Below are positions 24,925 to 33,505 of a stretch of 64,000 nucleotides of DNA, piece after piece. The first letter of the stretch is position 1. Every line of letters begins with the position of its first letter. A model generated the notes under the pieces. That model was given only the letters and a program-made list of their open reading frames with translations, was not told the origin of the DNA and did not search any database. Source of the stretch: Kribbella aluminosa. GTDB lineage: Bacteria; Actinomycetota; Actinomycetes; Propionibacteriales; Kribbellaceae. The DNA is taken from contig NZ_JAGINT010000001.1 in NCBI RefSeq assembly GCF_017876295.1, positions 3,472,001 through 3,536,000 of the forward strand. The letters are read 5' to 3'. The translations under genes and the position numbers were made by a program.

Positions 24925-25575
24925 TCAGCCGCGGATCGCGGTGGTTTCGCGGGTGAACTGGCGGCGGCCGATCAGTTTGTATGCCAACCGTGCTGGGGCC
25001 GGCACGACCTGGAGGAACCTCTGCCGTTCCGCGTCGTCGGTTTCCTCGGTGATGTGGCCGAGCATGACCAGCCGCCGCGTGAGCGGAATCGCGCTCATGC
25101 CGTGCTTGCCGAGCGCGTCCCATTCGCGTTGGGTCAGTGTGACCGCGATGATCGGGAGTAGTTGCTGCTCCTCCTCGGCGAGGTGGTTGATCAGGGTCGG
25201 CATCGTGGCGTCGACGACGGACGCCATTCGCTCGCCTGCCGTGGCGTTCGCGCTCGCCGTCCACCCTGGCAGGTCCGCGGTGACGGCTTTGACGGCGGCG
25301 TCGACTGCCGCGTGCTGTACGTCCATCCGGTCCATCAGCTCCGGGTCGAGCGCGGTTCGCTTGCGCAGCAAGGGAAAGAGGAGTTCGTCCTCGCCAGTGT
25401 GGTGGGTGTGGAGGAAGTGCAACATCTCCTTGGCGTGCGCGCCGATGATCTTGGATCGCGCACGATTGTTGGCCGCGGTGCGGAACAGCCGTGGGAGCTG
25501 ACCGAACTCGCGCCGGATGACGCGGTGGATCAGCACCATCTCGTGGGTGTCGACGAAGGTTCCGGACGCGGTCAT
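24925..25575 (-). CDS. Hemerythrin HHE-domain protein
   Basis: This 216-residue protein has the four-helix HHE cation-binding domain that holds a di-iron site for binding oxygen or sensing reactive species. Visible ligands are HRVIRREF, LHFLHTHHTGEDELLFPLL (the HHxxxE element), DVQHAAVD and LINHLAEEEQQLLPII. The ATG at 25575 overlaps the stop of the upstream reductase gene by four bases (ATGA), so the two are cotranslated. The ~50-residue C-terminal extension (RRLVMLGHITEETDDAERQR) is commonly seen in actinobacterial members. The context of NAD(P)H-dependent quinone- or aldehyde-type enzymes suggests redox stress, which is inference. Confidence 0.9.
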   Translation of the reverse strand: MTASGTFVDTHEMVLIHRVIRREFGQLPRLFRTAANNRARSKIIGAHAKEMLHFLHTHHTGEDELLFPLLRKRTALDPELMDRMDVQHAAVDAAVKAVTADLPGWTASANATAGERMASVVDATMPTLINHLAEEEQQLLPIIAVTLTQREWDALGKHGMSAIPLTRRLVMLGHITEETDDAERQRFLQVVPAPARLAYKLIGRRQFTRETTAIRG

Positions 25576-26441
25576 CGTGATTCCCCGGCTGCCACGGCGT
25601 CGCGGAGGGCTTCGTGGGCCGTGATCGCCGGCCGGCCGATCAGCTTCTCCAGGTCGTCGCTGTCGGTGTACAGCTCTCCGAGGGCCAGGCCGGCATCGGC
25701 GTCGGCGACCGCGGCGGCCATCTCCGGGGGCAGCCCGGCGCCGGTCAGGGTGCTGGTGTAGTCGGCGACCGACATGTCCTGGTAGGCGATGTGGGTCCCG
25801 AGGACGTCGCTGAACGTGGCGGCGAGCTCGGCCAGGGTGAACGGTGCTCCGCCCAGCTCGTAGGTCGCCCCGAGGTGCCCGTCCTGCGTCAGCACTGTGG
25901 CCGCGGCGGTCGCGAGGTCGCGCCGGGCGGCCGCGCTGACGAGGCCGTCCTGGGCGCTGCCCAGCAATGCGTGGTACTGGCTGATCATCGGGAGTTGGTC
26001 GGTGTAGTTCTCCAGGTACCACCCGTTGCGCAGGATGACCGACTCCGAACCGCTGTCACGCAGATAGTCCTCGGTACGGCGATGTTCGTCGGCGAGCGTC
26101 ATGTGCGCGGTCGACGCGTTGACGATGCTGGTGTAGACGATTCGGGTCACACCCGCTCGCCGCGCAGCATCGATGGCGTTGCGGGCGTTCTCGAACCGCT
26201 CCCCGATCGTCGTCGTCGAGACCAGCAGCATCGTGTCGGCGCCCGCGAAAGCCTCGTCGAGGGTGGTCGGGTCGGCGAAGTCGGCGCGCCGTACCGTGAC
26301 TCCGCGCTGTGCGAGGTCGGCGAGCTTTTCGACGTCGCGGCCGGTGGCGACGATCTGCTCGGGCGGCGTTGCGATGGTGAGGAGCTGCTCGACGACCAGT
26401 CGGCCGAGGTGACCCGATGCTCCGGTGATGACAGTGGACAT
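25572..26441 (-). CDS. NAD(P)H-binding NmrA/QOR2-type quinone oxidoreductase-like protein
   Basis: The 289-residue protein starts with the extended Rossmann motif VITGASGHLGRLVVEQLL and fits the NmrA/QorB (YtfG) branch, whose members reduce quinones with NADPH. Other marks are DEAFAGADTMLLVSTTTIG, RIVYTSIVNAS, VILRNGWYLENYTDQLP and the late EMAAAVADADAGLALGELY. No Tyr-x3-Lys catalytic pair is expected in this branch. It ends in an ATGA overlap with the hemerythrin gene. It lies 75 bases downstream of the SDR gene on the same strand, so the three may be one operon read from the MarR-site promoter near 27340. Confidence 0.88.
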   Translation of the reverse strand: MSTVITGASGHLGRLVVEQLLTIATPPEQIVATGRDVEKLADLAQRGVTVRRADFADPTTLDEAFAGADTMLLVSTTTIGERFENARNAIDAARRAGVTRIVYTSIVNASTAHMTLADEHRRTEDYLRDSGSESVILRNGWYLENYTDQLPMISQYHALLGSAQDGLVSAAARRDLATAAATVLTQDGHLGATYELGGAPFTLAELAATFSDVLGTHIAYQDMSVADYTSTLTGAGLPPEMAAAVADADAGLALGELYTDSDDLEKLIGRPAITAHEALRDAVAAGESR

Positions 26442-26516
26442 GGTGATTCCTTTCGATGTGGGTGCGATGTGAGTGCGCTGTGAGTGAGTTGCGGTGTAGA
26501 TCGGCGGGCGGCAGGG

Positions 26517-27293
26517 TCAGCTCCAGCCGCCGTCGGCCTCGATGGTGGTGCCGGTGATGTGAGCGGCTTCCGGGGAGAGCAGGAACGCGACGACGGCGGC
26601 GATGTCGTCCGGCTGGGCGAATCGGCCGAGTGCGCTCATCGAGCGGAGGAGTGCGTCGAACGGCACGTCGGCGAGTGCGGGGTGGGTGTAGTTGGCGCCG
26701 TAGCTCATCGCCATGCGAGTGGCGGTGGCCCCGGGGGAGATCGCGTTGATGGCGATGTTGCGATCGGCCAGCTCGGGTGCCAGGTTGCGCACCATGGCCG
26801 GAATGGCGGCCTTGCTCGCCGCGTACAGGGTGTGGTGATAGACCGACAGGCGCACACTGACCGAGGCGCTGAGCACGATCCGGCCGCCGTCGGTCATCGC
26901 GGCGACCGCCGCCTGGGTGACGAACAGTTGTCCGGCCACATTGGTCAGGAAGATGCGGTCGAAGTCGGCCTCGGTGATGGTTTCCAGCGCTCCGAAGTGC
27001 TCGACCCCGGCGTTGCTGACCAACAGGTCCAGGCCGCCGAGCTCGGCCACCACCGCGTCGACCAGCTCGTGGGCCCGGCCCGCCGCCGTGAGGTCGGCCT
27101 GGAACGCCGCCGCCGTACACCCTGCGCTGTTGAGTTCTCCGACGAGCGCGTCGGCGGCAGCCTTGTCGGACCGGTAGTTGACCGCGACCTTGGCTCCTTG
27201 GGCCGCGAGCCGCCGCACGATCGCGGCGCCGATCCCGCTGTTGCCTCCGGTGACCAGGACCCGCTTGCCCGCCAGGCTTGATGTGGATGTCAT
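26517..27293 (-). CDS. Short-chain dehydrogenase/reductase (SDR)
   Basis: This classical SDR of 258 residues would oxidise or reduce an alcohol/carbonyl with NAD(P). The cofactor motif is VTGGNSGIGAAIVRRLAAQG, NAG is in LLVSNAGVEHFG, the catalytic Ser is in IVLSASVSVRLS, and the Tyr-x3-Lys pair is in LYAASKAA near residue 157. The C-terminus is ITGTTIEADGGW. It resembles FabG-like sugar or ketone reductases. It is transcribed away from the marR gene at 27492, and the palindrome TGACTAGTTAGTCA lies 47 bases before its start. MarR control is therefore likely. Confidence 0.92.
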   Translation of the reverse strand: MTSTSSLAGKRVLVTGGNSGIGAAIVRRLAAQGAKVAVNYRSDKAAADALVGELNSAGCTAAAFQADLTAAGRAHELVDAVVAELGGLDLLVSNAGVEHFGALETITEADFDRIFLTNVAGQLFVTQAAVAAMTDGGRIVLSASVSVRLSVYHHTLYAASKAAIPAMVRNLAPELADRNIAINAISPGATATRMAMSYGANYTHPALADVPFDALLRSMSALGRFAQPDDIAAVVAFLLSPEAAHITGTTIEADGGWS

Positions 27294-27339
27294 GGGGCTA
27301 CCTATGCTCTCTCCGCCGTTGTCAGTCGGTCAGTAGTAT

Positions 27340-27353
27340 TGACTAGTTAGTCA
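27340..27353. promoter_or_regulatory. MarR-type operator (TGACTA-GT-TAGTCA)
   Basis: A perfect inverted repeat with 6-bp arms TGACTA/TAGTCA and a 2-base spacer lies in the divergent space between the SDR gene and marR. MarR proteins commonly bind such TTGACTA-like palindromes. A related site is found at 28051. Confidence 0.75.
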
Positions 27354-27491
27354 GGTATCGTTACTACTGTACTCACGGTCCGGCCCGATGCCAACCGCAA
27401 CGAAGATGGCGTGGACGGCGATCTGGCCGGACCGCCTTGGCATAGGGTGTGGACTTGGCGGAATCAGGCGCGCGGCAGAGCTGAGGATGGC

Positions 27492-27944
27492 ATGGACGGT
27501 ATGGACGACGAGCAGTCGGCTGACCTGGGAGTGTTGTTGTTCATCCCGTACCGATACATGGAGGACCGGATCTTCCGAGCGATTCAGGACGCGGGGTTCG
27601 ACGACTGGACCCTCACCCAGTGCAGGGTGTTCCAACGCGTCGCCCCGAACGGTTCCCGCCTCACGGACCTCGCCGACCAGGCGCAGATGACCAAGCAGAG
27701 CACCGGTGTGCTGGTCGACCAACTGGAACGCCTCGGCTACGTTCGCAGGGTTCCCGACCCGACGGACGGCCGCGCCCGGTTGATCGTGATCGAGAAACGT
27801 GGCCGGCGGGCGGTCGACGTGGCCAGGGCGACGGCCGACGAGATCCTCTCGGAGTGGAAGTCGTACCTGGGCACTCGCAACTTCGCGTTGCTGCAGCAGA
27901 TCCTGGGGCAACTCCGCGAGATCACCGACCCCTACGCCCGGTAA
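27492..27944 (+). CDS. MarR-family transcriptional regulator
   Basis: The 150-residue protein starts at the ATG at 27492 (GAGG a few bases upstream; an ATG at 27501 is also possible). The winged helix is TLTQCRVFQRVAPNGSRLTD followed by QAQMTKQSTGVLVDQLERLG and the wing VRRVPDPTDGRARLIVIEKRG. The dimerisation helices are at both ends. MarR proteins of this size usually respond to phenolics, oxidants or metals and repress a divergent operon. Here the divergent genes are an SDR, a QOR2-like reductase and a hemerythrin. A palindrome at 27340 is the likely operator, and a second similar one lies downstream of the gene. Confidence 0.92.
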   Translation: MDGMDDEQSADLGVLLFIPYRYMEDRIFRAIQDAGFDDWTLTQCRVFQRVAPNGSRLTDLADQAQMTKQSTGVLVDQLERLGYVRRVPDPTDGRARLIVIEKRGRRAVDVARATADEILSEWKSYLGTRNFALLQQILGQLREITDPYAR

Positions 27945-28050
27945 ACCCGGCCGCGCTGAGCCGTCCGCCACCCGATTCGCGTTCGCCACGAGCCACCAGG
28001 GCTAGCGGCGACAAGCAAGGTTGGATGCGGCGGTGATGTAGTCAGTGTTA

Positions 28051-28067
28051 TTGACTAGTGTTGTCAA
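28051..28067. promoter_or_regulatory. Second MarR-like palindrome, downstream of marR
   Basis: TTGAC (28051-28055) and GTCAA (28063-28067) are inverted arms, and the flank GTCAGTnTTATTGACTAGT closely resembles the site at 27340. No plus-strand gene starts after it, and the 166 bases between marR and the tetR stop contain no other gene. It looks like an orphaned or duplicated promoter region. Confidence 0.55.
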
Positions 28068-28110
28068 TGATCCCGACCTGGGCGAATCAGGTAGAGCCGA
28101 ACTGCACGCT

Positions 28111-28743
28111 TCAGGCCGGCAGTACGGCGTGGTCGTGGATGTGTGCGATGACGGCGTCCAGGGCGGCTTCGAGGGCGTCGGTGGTGTGCTGGGCCTGTGC
28201 GAGGACAAGCCCACCCTGCACCGCCGCAAGCAGCGCAAGGGACAGCGTGGCCGCATCGGTTTCCGGCCGGAGGGTGCCGTTGTCAATCATGGCCTCCAGG
28301 CCGGCGCGAATCGCCTCGGACCACGCCATGAAGCTGGCGGCCAAGGCGTCGCGCGCCCCCGGATGGTCGTCGGACAGCTCGCTGGACAGGCTGCCCAGCG
28401 GGCAACCCCCCGCCCCGTTCTGCTGGCGGGCCGCGTCGACGACCACGTCGCGCCAGGATCGCAGCGCTTCGACGCCGTCGAGGGTAGCCAGTAGTGGTGC
28501 CTGGTTCGACAGGATCGTCTCGGTCTGGAAGGCGATGACCGCGCGGGTGAGGTCGTCCTTGTCGGTGAAGTAGTGGTAGATCTGCGATGAGCTGACGCCG
28601 GCGGCGTCCCGGACCGCGGGGGTGCTGGTGCCGGCCACTCCATGGCGGTACATGAGATCGGCCGCGGCCGTGATGACCCGCTCGCGGGTCGCGCGCCCCT
28701 TCCGCGTGCTGGGCGCCTCCGGCGGCGCTGCGCGTACCGACAT
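28111..28743 (-). CDS. TetR-family regulator
   Basis: The 210-residue protein has the DNA-binding domain GRATRERVITAAADLMYRHG with TPAVRDAAGVSSSQIYHYFT, and a ligand domain that includes ARQQNGAGGCPLGSLSSEL. The Gly-Cys-Pro-Leu-Gly segment is typical of the subgroup with TetR_C_16/AefR-like domains that often regulate reductases or react to electrophiles through the Cys. It is divergent from an SDR gene. A perfect 10-bp-arm dyad at 28787 is the likely operator for both promoters. The 3' end faces the second MarR-like site. Confidence 0.92.
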   Translation of the reverse strand: MSVRAAPPEAPSTRKGRATRERVITAAADLMYRHGVAGTSTPAVRDAAGVSSSQIYHYFTDKDDLTRAVIAFQTETILSNQAPLLATLDGVEALRSWRDVVVDAARQQNGAGGCPLGSLSSELSDDHPGARDALAASFMAWSEAIRAGLEAMIDNGTLRPETDAATLSLALLAAVQGGLVLAQAQHTTDALEAALDAVIAHIHDHAVLPA

Positions 28744-28786
28744 CGAACCTCCCAGAATGGACTTGCCTATCCAATCCTACTGTGCT

Positions 28787-28812
28787 CAGATTGGATAGGT
28801 CGATCCAATCTG
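28787..28812. promoter_or_regulatory. TetR operator with perfect 10-bp arms
   Basis: CAGATTGGAT (28787-28796) and ATCCAATCTG (28803-28812) are perfect inverted arms around a 6-base spacer. A further half-site CTATCCAAT at 28767-28775 mirrors ATTGGATAG at 28790-28798. The position between tetR and the divergent SDR gene, 15 bases before the SDR start, fits repression. Confidence 0.8.
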
Positions 28813-28826
28813 AGAGTGAGACTTCG

Positions 28827-29531
28827 TTGACTACTGCTTTGATCACCGGCGGGACCTCGGGCATCGGCCGGGCGACCGCGCACCTGTTCAGCCGGCGTGG
28901 GGCCACGGTGATCGTCACCGGCCGCGACGAGACCCGTGGCCAGGCCGTCGCCGCTGAGACCGGCGGGCGCTTCATCCAGGCCGATCTCGCCGTACCCGAG
29001 GATGTCCGGCGGTTGGCCGCCGAGGCCGGTGAGGTGGATGTGCTGGTCAACAACGCCGGCTACTGGGAGTTGGGCCCGACCGCCGACACCACCGAAGCCG
29101 GCTTCGAGGCGATGAACGCCGTCAACGTCCGGGCCCCGTTCTTCCTGACCGCGGCCCTGGCTCCGCCGATGGCCGCGCGCGGTCACGGGGCGATCGTGAA
29201 CGTCTCCACCATGGTCGCCGCTCGAGGCGCGGCCGGCATGGCCGCCTACGGGGCGAGCAAGGCGGCGCTGGAGGCGCTGACCCGATCGTGGGCGGCCGAG
29301 TTCGGACCGGCCGGCGTCCGGGTCAACGCTGTCGCGCTCGGCCCCAGCCGCACCGAGGTCACCCAGAGCATGGGCGACCTGCTGGACACCCTCGCGGCCG
29401 CCAGCCCGCTGGGCCGGGCGAACGAACCGGACGAGGTTGCCCAGGTGATCGCCTACCTGGCCGGGGAGGATGCCCGGCCGATCACCGGAGCCGTCCTCGC
29501 CGTCGACGCGGGCCGGGTCGCCACGCTCTGA
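28827..29531 (+). CDS. Short-chain dehydrogenase/reductase (SDR)
   Basis: The open frame extends upstream through the operator, so the TTG at 28827 (preceded by GAGAGTGAG) is taken as start, giving 234 residues. The cofactor motif is ALITGGTSGIGRATAHLFS, followed by LVNNAGYWELG, the catalytic Ser in IVNVSTMVAARG, AYGASKAALEAL as the Tyr-x3-Lys, and the C-terminal ITGAVLAVDAGR. It is shorter than the SDR at 26517 and not closely similar. It is followed 31 bases later by an NmrA-like gene, probably in the same TetR-controlled operon. Confidence 0.9.
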   Translation: MTTALITGGTSGIGRATAHLFSRRGATVIVTGRDETRGQAVAAETGGRFIQADLAVPEDVRRLAAEAGEVDVLVNNAGYWELGPTADTTEAGFEAMNAVNVRAPFFLTAALAPPMAARGHGAIVNVSTMVAARGAAGMAAYGASKAALEALTRSWAAEFGPAGVRVNAVALGPSRTEVTQSMGDLLDTLAAASPLGRANEPDEVAQVIAYLAGEDARPITGAVLAVDAGRVATL

Positions 29532-29562
29532 CCGTCCACAATTGCTATCTGAAGAGGACAGA

Positions 29563-30414
29563 ATGATTCTGGTTACCGGTGCGACCGGTACGGTCGGGTC
29601 CGAGGCCGTGCGGCTGCTGTCCGCGCGACACCGGCCCACGCGGGCGTTCGTTCGTGACCCGGCCCGCGTTGCTCACCGCAGCGAGCTCGCCGACGAGATC
29701 GAGATCGTCGCCGGCGATTTCGATCGGCCGGACACGCTGGACTCGGCCCTGCGCGGCGTCGACACCGTCATTCTGGTGAGCCCGGCCGTGCCGGCCCAGG
29801 AGATCGCGGTCATCGACAGCGCCGTCCGGCAGGGCGTGACGCACCTGGTGAAAATCACCAGCAAGGCGTCGGCCGATTCCCCGGTCGACCGACGGCGGGG
29901 ACAGGCGCGCATCGAGGCGCATCTGGCGACCACCGGCCTCGCGTACACCCTGCTCCGGTCCAACGCGTACCTGCAGAACCTGTTCGCCCTGGCTCCGATG
30001 GTCAAGCAGACGCGGGGTTTCCTGATGTCGGCTGGCGAGGGACAGGTGGGGATGATCGACGCCCGGGACGTGGCCGCCGCCGCGTGCGCGATCGCCACCG
30101 CGCCGACCGCACACGCGGGCCACACCTACCGCCTCACCGGCCCGGGCCTGATCACCTACACCGACATCGCGAACGAATTGTCCGCCGCGCTGGGACACCA
30201 GATCGAGTACCGCCAGATTCGCACCGACGAGCATCGGGCCGCGATGATCCGGGCCGGTGTGCCCGAGGCCGTCGCGACCTCGAACGCCCAGGCGTTCGGG
30301 CTGATCGCCGAGGGCGACGCGGCGTGGCTGACCGACGACGTGGCGGCCCTCACCGGCACCGCACCGCGCAGCCTGCACACCTTCATCACCGAGCACATCG
30401 CAGCATTCGCCTGA
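29563..30414 (+). CDS. NmrA-like NAD(P)-binding protein
   Basis: The 283-residue protein starts at an ATG after AGAGGACAG. The Rossmann motif is MILVTGATGTVGSEAVRLLS, followed by LRGVDTVILVSPAVPAQE, GVTHLVKITSKASADS, YTLLRSNAYLQNL and GMIDARDVAAAACAI. This is the atypical SDR branch (NmrA, azoreductase- or quinone-reductase-like) without a catalytic Tyr-Lys pair. It is related in type to the reductase at 25572, so two regulators (MarR and TetR) each control an SDR plus NmrA-like pair here. The two loci may be complementary detoxification units. The substrate is unknown. Confidence 0.9.
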   Translation: MILVTGATGTVGSEAVRLLSARHRPTRAFVRDPARVAHRSELADEIEIVAGDFDRPDTLDSALRGVDTVILVSPAVPAQEIAVIDSAVRQGVTHLVKITSKASADSPVDRRRGQARIEAHLATTGLAYTLLRSNAYLQNLFALAPMVKQTRGFLMSAGEGQVGMIDARDVAAAACAIATAPTAHAGHTYRLTGPGLITYTDIANELSAALGHQIEYRQIRTDEHRAAMIRAGVPEAVATSNAQAFGLIAEGDAAWLTDDVAALTGTAPRSLHTFITEHIAAFA

Positions 30415-30456
30415 ACAGGTATCACCGTCAAAGCCAGGCGTTCGACGGCGGCGCCC

Positions 30457-31668
30457 TCAGCCGCCGAGCGCGATGATACCCGCCTCGACAGGCCCGGACT
30501 TGCCGTACTGCGCTCCCGTGATGACGAAGACCAGGCCACGGTTCTCGGGGTCCCCGGGGCCGTCCAACGGGATGGTGAACCGGCTGTAGCCGGCCGGCAT
30601 GGGCGAGGAGAGCCGCGTCCATGCCCCGGGGTCACCGAGGTCGCGGTTGACGAAGAAGTCCTGATCGTCGTTGCCCGTGACGACGATCGTTCCGTTCACG
30701 CCCCCGGACTGCGACCACGAAACGACGGGGGCCCCGTTCGGGGCGCCGCCGTTCTGGTCCAGGAGCGGGGTGTCCGTGGAGAACCGGAACGACTCTGGGT
30801 CCTTCGCGATCCGGTAGTGCACGTGGTAGGTGTAGTTGTTCTGATCGGGGTGGGCCGGGTCGTCGGGCTCGCCGAATTCGTAGGTCATGATCCACAGGTC
30901 GCCCTTGAGCCGGGCAACTGTGGTCATGCCGGGCCGCTCGGCGTAGGCGGTTCCGGTCGCGTCGTCGACAACAGGACCCCACGTGTGCAGGTCCGTGCTG
31001 GTCTGGTGGGCGAGCTTCTGACCGAAGTTGGGGTCCCGCTGGTCGGAGTAGTAGCAGATCAGGTTGTCGTTGTGCAGCAGCAGGAACGGCTCCCACACCG
31101 GCGTCGCGCCGTTCGTCGTGTTGGCCGGTCCGCCCTGGGCCACCGTGCTCAGGAACTGCCACGTGAGGCCGCCGTCGGTGCTGGCATACAGCTGGATGTT
31201 TGTGCTGCCGAAGTTCTTTCCGAGCCAGTTGCACGCGAACAGCAGCGCACCCTTGGGAAGACCGGCGAACGCGCGGGGCAGTTCGTAGAGGAAGGGCTGC
31301 AGATACACCCCGGACGCCGTGCCGGCGTCGGGCACGGTGCTCTGCTTCGCCCACATACGGCCGTCGTCATCACTGCGATATAGAGGGAACCCCGGGCCTC
31401 CGCCTTGGTAGGTCGCGAGCAGAGTCTGCGACTTCGCCGGCGCCGCGGTACTGAGCCGGACAGCGCGAGCGTACGACGTGCGCCCACCTTGACCAGCCAC
31501 GACGACAGGTCCGAACGGAACCTCACCACCGGGTTTGCCCGCACTACCCGCCGGGCCCGGGTCTGCGAATGCGGGTCCGGCAAGGCCCACGCCGGCCGCG
31601 GCTGCTGCGCTCGCACCGAGAAGCACTCGGCGCGAAATCTGCGGCGTCAGGTTGGTCGAATGACTCAC
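30457..31668 (-). CDS. Tat-exported sialidase-fold (BNR repeat) protein
   Basis: The GTG at 31668 gives 403 residues. The signal is twin-arginine (SRRVLLGASAAAAAGVGLAG, cut near AFA). The mature part has Asp-box motifs of the six-bladed sialidase propeller (YRSDDDGRMWAKQ, YASTDGGLTWQF, TSTDLHTWGP) and YSRFTIPLDGPGDPENRG towards the end. It would act outside the cell on carbohydrate, though true sialidase catalytic Arg triads cannot be confirmed. It follows the sugar permease genes by 65 bases on the same strand, so it probably belongs to that importer operon and releases its substrate. Confidence 0.82.
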   Translation of the reverse strand: MSHSTNLTPQISRRVLLGASAAAAAGVGLAGPAFADPGPAGSAGKPGGEVPFGPVVVAGQGGRTSYARAVRLSTAAPAKSQTLLATYQGGGPGFPLYRSDDDGRMWAKQSTVPDAGTASGVYLQPFLYELPRAFAGLPKGALLFACNWLGKNFGSTNIQLYASTDGGLTWQFLSTVAQGGPANTTNGATPVWEPFLLLHNDNLICYYSDQRDPNFGQKLAHQTSTDLHTWGPVVDDATGTAYAERPGMTTVARLKGDLWIMTYEFGEPDDPAHPDQNNYTYHVHYRIAKDPESFRFSTDTPLLDQNGGAPNGAPVVSWSQSGGVNGTIVVTGNDDQDFFVNRDLGDPGAWTRLSSPMPAGYSRFTIPLDGPGDPENRGLVFVITGAQYGKSGPVEAGIIALGG

Positions 31669-31733
31669 GGGTGCATGGGGATACTTCGCTTCTGCCTCCC
31701 TGATGAACTGTTGAACCCCCGAACCAGACGGCT

Positions 31734-32573
31734 CTAACGGCTGAAGCCCGCGGTGAGGCCGCTGAGGAGTTGGCGGCGGCTGACGGCGTACAGGATGACG
31801 ATCGGGAGTGTCGTGAGGACGACGGAGGCGAGCACCGCCGGTACGTTCACGCTGTACTGGCCCTGGAACGTCCACAGCGCCAGCGGGAGCGTGCGCTTGT
31901 CGGGGCTCTGGGTGAGGATCAGCGGCAGGAGGAACCCGTTCCAGACGCCGAGGCCGTTGTAGATGCTGACGGTCACCAGCGCGGGCCGGGTGAGCGGCAG
32001 CGCGAGCTTGCGCATCATTCCCCACTCGGTGGCGCCGTCGACCCGCATCGACTCGAACAGCTCCTTCGGTACGTCGCGGATGAAGTTCGCGAGGACCAGG
32101 ACCGACAGCGGGATCGAGAACGCGATCGACGGCAGGATCAGCGCGAGCAGGCTGTCGTACAGGCGCATCTTGATGATCAGCAGGTACACCGGGATGATCG
32201 TCGCCTGCAGCGGGATCGCCAGTCCCATCAGGAACAGGCCGTTGACCCCGGCAAGGAACCTGCTGCCCGCGCCGCGGATGATGGCGTACGCCGCCATGAA
32301 GGAGATCGCGACCGCCGGGATGATCGTGCCCGCGGTGACGATCACGCTGTTCAGGAAGTACCGCGGGAAGTCCGACTGGATGACCAGCTGGTAGTTGTTC
32401 GCGGTCGGCGCGGACGGCAGCGCGAACGGGTTCTGGGTGAAGTACGCGCTCTGGTCCTTGAAGCTGGTGACGACGATCCAGTACAGCGGGATCAGTACGA
32501 TCGCCAGCCAGGCCCAGCCGGCCAGGCCGCCGAACCAGTTCAGCTGGAGGAGTTTACGGACCCGCATCGTCAC
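31734..32573 (-). CDS. Sugar ABC transporter permease (MalG type)
   Basis: The 279-residue inner-membrane protein has six helices and the EAA loop ELFESMRVDGATEWGMMRKL that docks the ATPase. It ends LLSGLTAGFSR. The ATG at 32573 overlaps the stop of the upstream permease gene by four bases (ATGA). Together with the next two genes it forms the CUT1 importer of a carbohydrate. No ATPase gene is in this operon, which is usual in actinobacteria that share one MsiK-like ATPase. Confidence 0.93.
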   Translation of the reverse strand: MTMRVRKLLQLNWFGGLAGWAWLAIVLIPLYWIVVTSFKDQSAYFTQNPFALPSAPTANNYQLVIQSDFPRYFLNSVIVTAGTIIPAVAISFMAAYAIIRGAGSRFLAGVNGLFLMGLAIPLQATIIPVYLLIIKMRLYDSLLALILPSIAFSIPLSVLVLANFIRDVPKELFESMRVDGATEWGMMRKLALPLTRPALVTVSIYNGLGVWNGFLLPLILTQSPDKRTLPLALWTFQGQYSVNVPAVLASVVLTTLPIVILYAVSRRQLLSGLTAGFSR

Positions 32574-33505
32574 GCACCTTCCTGCTGGCTGGCCGTCGTA
32601 CTGCCGCCCAGTCTGCGCAGCAGCAGGGCGAGTGCGAGGCCGAGGAGCACGATCAGCGCGGCGATCACGCTGGCCGGACCCATCTGGTTGGACATGAAGC
32701 CGCGCTTGTACATGTCGAGCGCGAGCACCCGGGTGGCGTCACCGGGACCACCGGCGGTCAGTACGAAGATCAGGTCGAAGAAGGTCAGCGAGCCGACCAC
32801 CATCAGCGTCGACGACGTGATGATCGTGTACTTCAGCTGCGGCACCGTGATGCTGAAGAACTGCCGGACCCGGCCGGCGCCGTCGATCGACGCCGCCTCG
32901 TACAGCGTGGTCGGGATCTGCCGGACGCCGCCCTGGTAGATCAGCGAGTGGAACGGGATGAACTGCCAGGACACGATGAAGATCACCACGCCGATCGCGA
33001 GATTGCTCTGGCCGAGCCAGTCCTGGGTGAGGAACCCGATCTTCAGGCCGGCGCCGAGCCCGAAGTTCGGGTCGAGCAGCGCCTTGTAGGTGATCGCGAT
33101 CGCGGCCGAGCTGAGCAGCAGCGGGATGAAGTACAGCACCGCGAGGAACGCGCGGTACCGCTGCCGGCCGGCCAGGAACGTGCCGAGCAGCAGGCTCATC
33201 GGCGTCTGCACGGCCCACGAGAGGATCATGATCTCGAAGGTCACCAGGATGCTGTGCGGCAGCTGCGAGTCGGTCAGCACGGACTTCCAGTTCGACAGCC
33301 CGGCGGCGTGGATCGCGCCGAGCCCGTCCCACTGGGTGAAGCTCAGCACGAGTACGCCGACCAGCGGGACCACACCGAACACGACGAACAACAGCAGCGC
33401 GGGCAGCACCATCCAGGCGACCGGACCGCTCCGCCCGACCCCGGACGATGCAGTCCTGCCACCGACCTGCGTAACGGGCGGAGCGGGAGGAGCGGTCACA
33501 CTCAC
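32570..33505 (-). CDS. Sugar ABC transporter permease (MalF type)
   Basis: The GTG at 33505 gives 311 residues: VSVTAPPAPP, then helices beginning SGPVAWMVLPALLLFVVFG. The EAA loop is TTLYEAASIDGAGRVRQFFS. Both ends overlap the neighbouring genes by four bases, so solute-binding protein and both permeases are translationally coupled. Its partner is the MalG-type permease at 31734. The substrate is not visible, but the divergent GH3 enzyme suggests an oligosaccharide or glucoside. Confidence 0.93.
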   Translation of the reverse strand: MSVTAPPAPPVTQVGGRTASSGVGRSGPVAWMVLPALLLFVVFGVVPLVGVLVLSFTQWDGLGAIHAAGLSNWKSVLTDSQLPHSILVTFEIMILSWAVQTPMSLLLGTFLAGRQRYRAFLAVLYFIPLLLSSAAIAITYKALLDPNFGLGAGLKIGFLTQDWLGQSNLAIGVVIFIVSWQFIPFHSLIYQGGVRQIPTTLYEAASIDGAGRVRQFFSITVPQLKYTIITSSTLMVVGSLTFFDLIFVLTAGGPGDATRVLALDMYKRGFMSNQMGPASVIAALIVLLGLALALLLRRLGGSTTASQQEGA

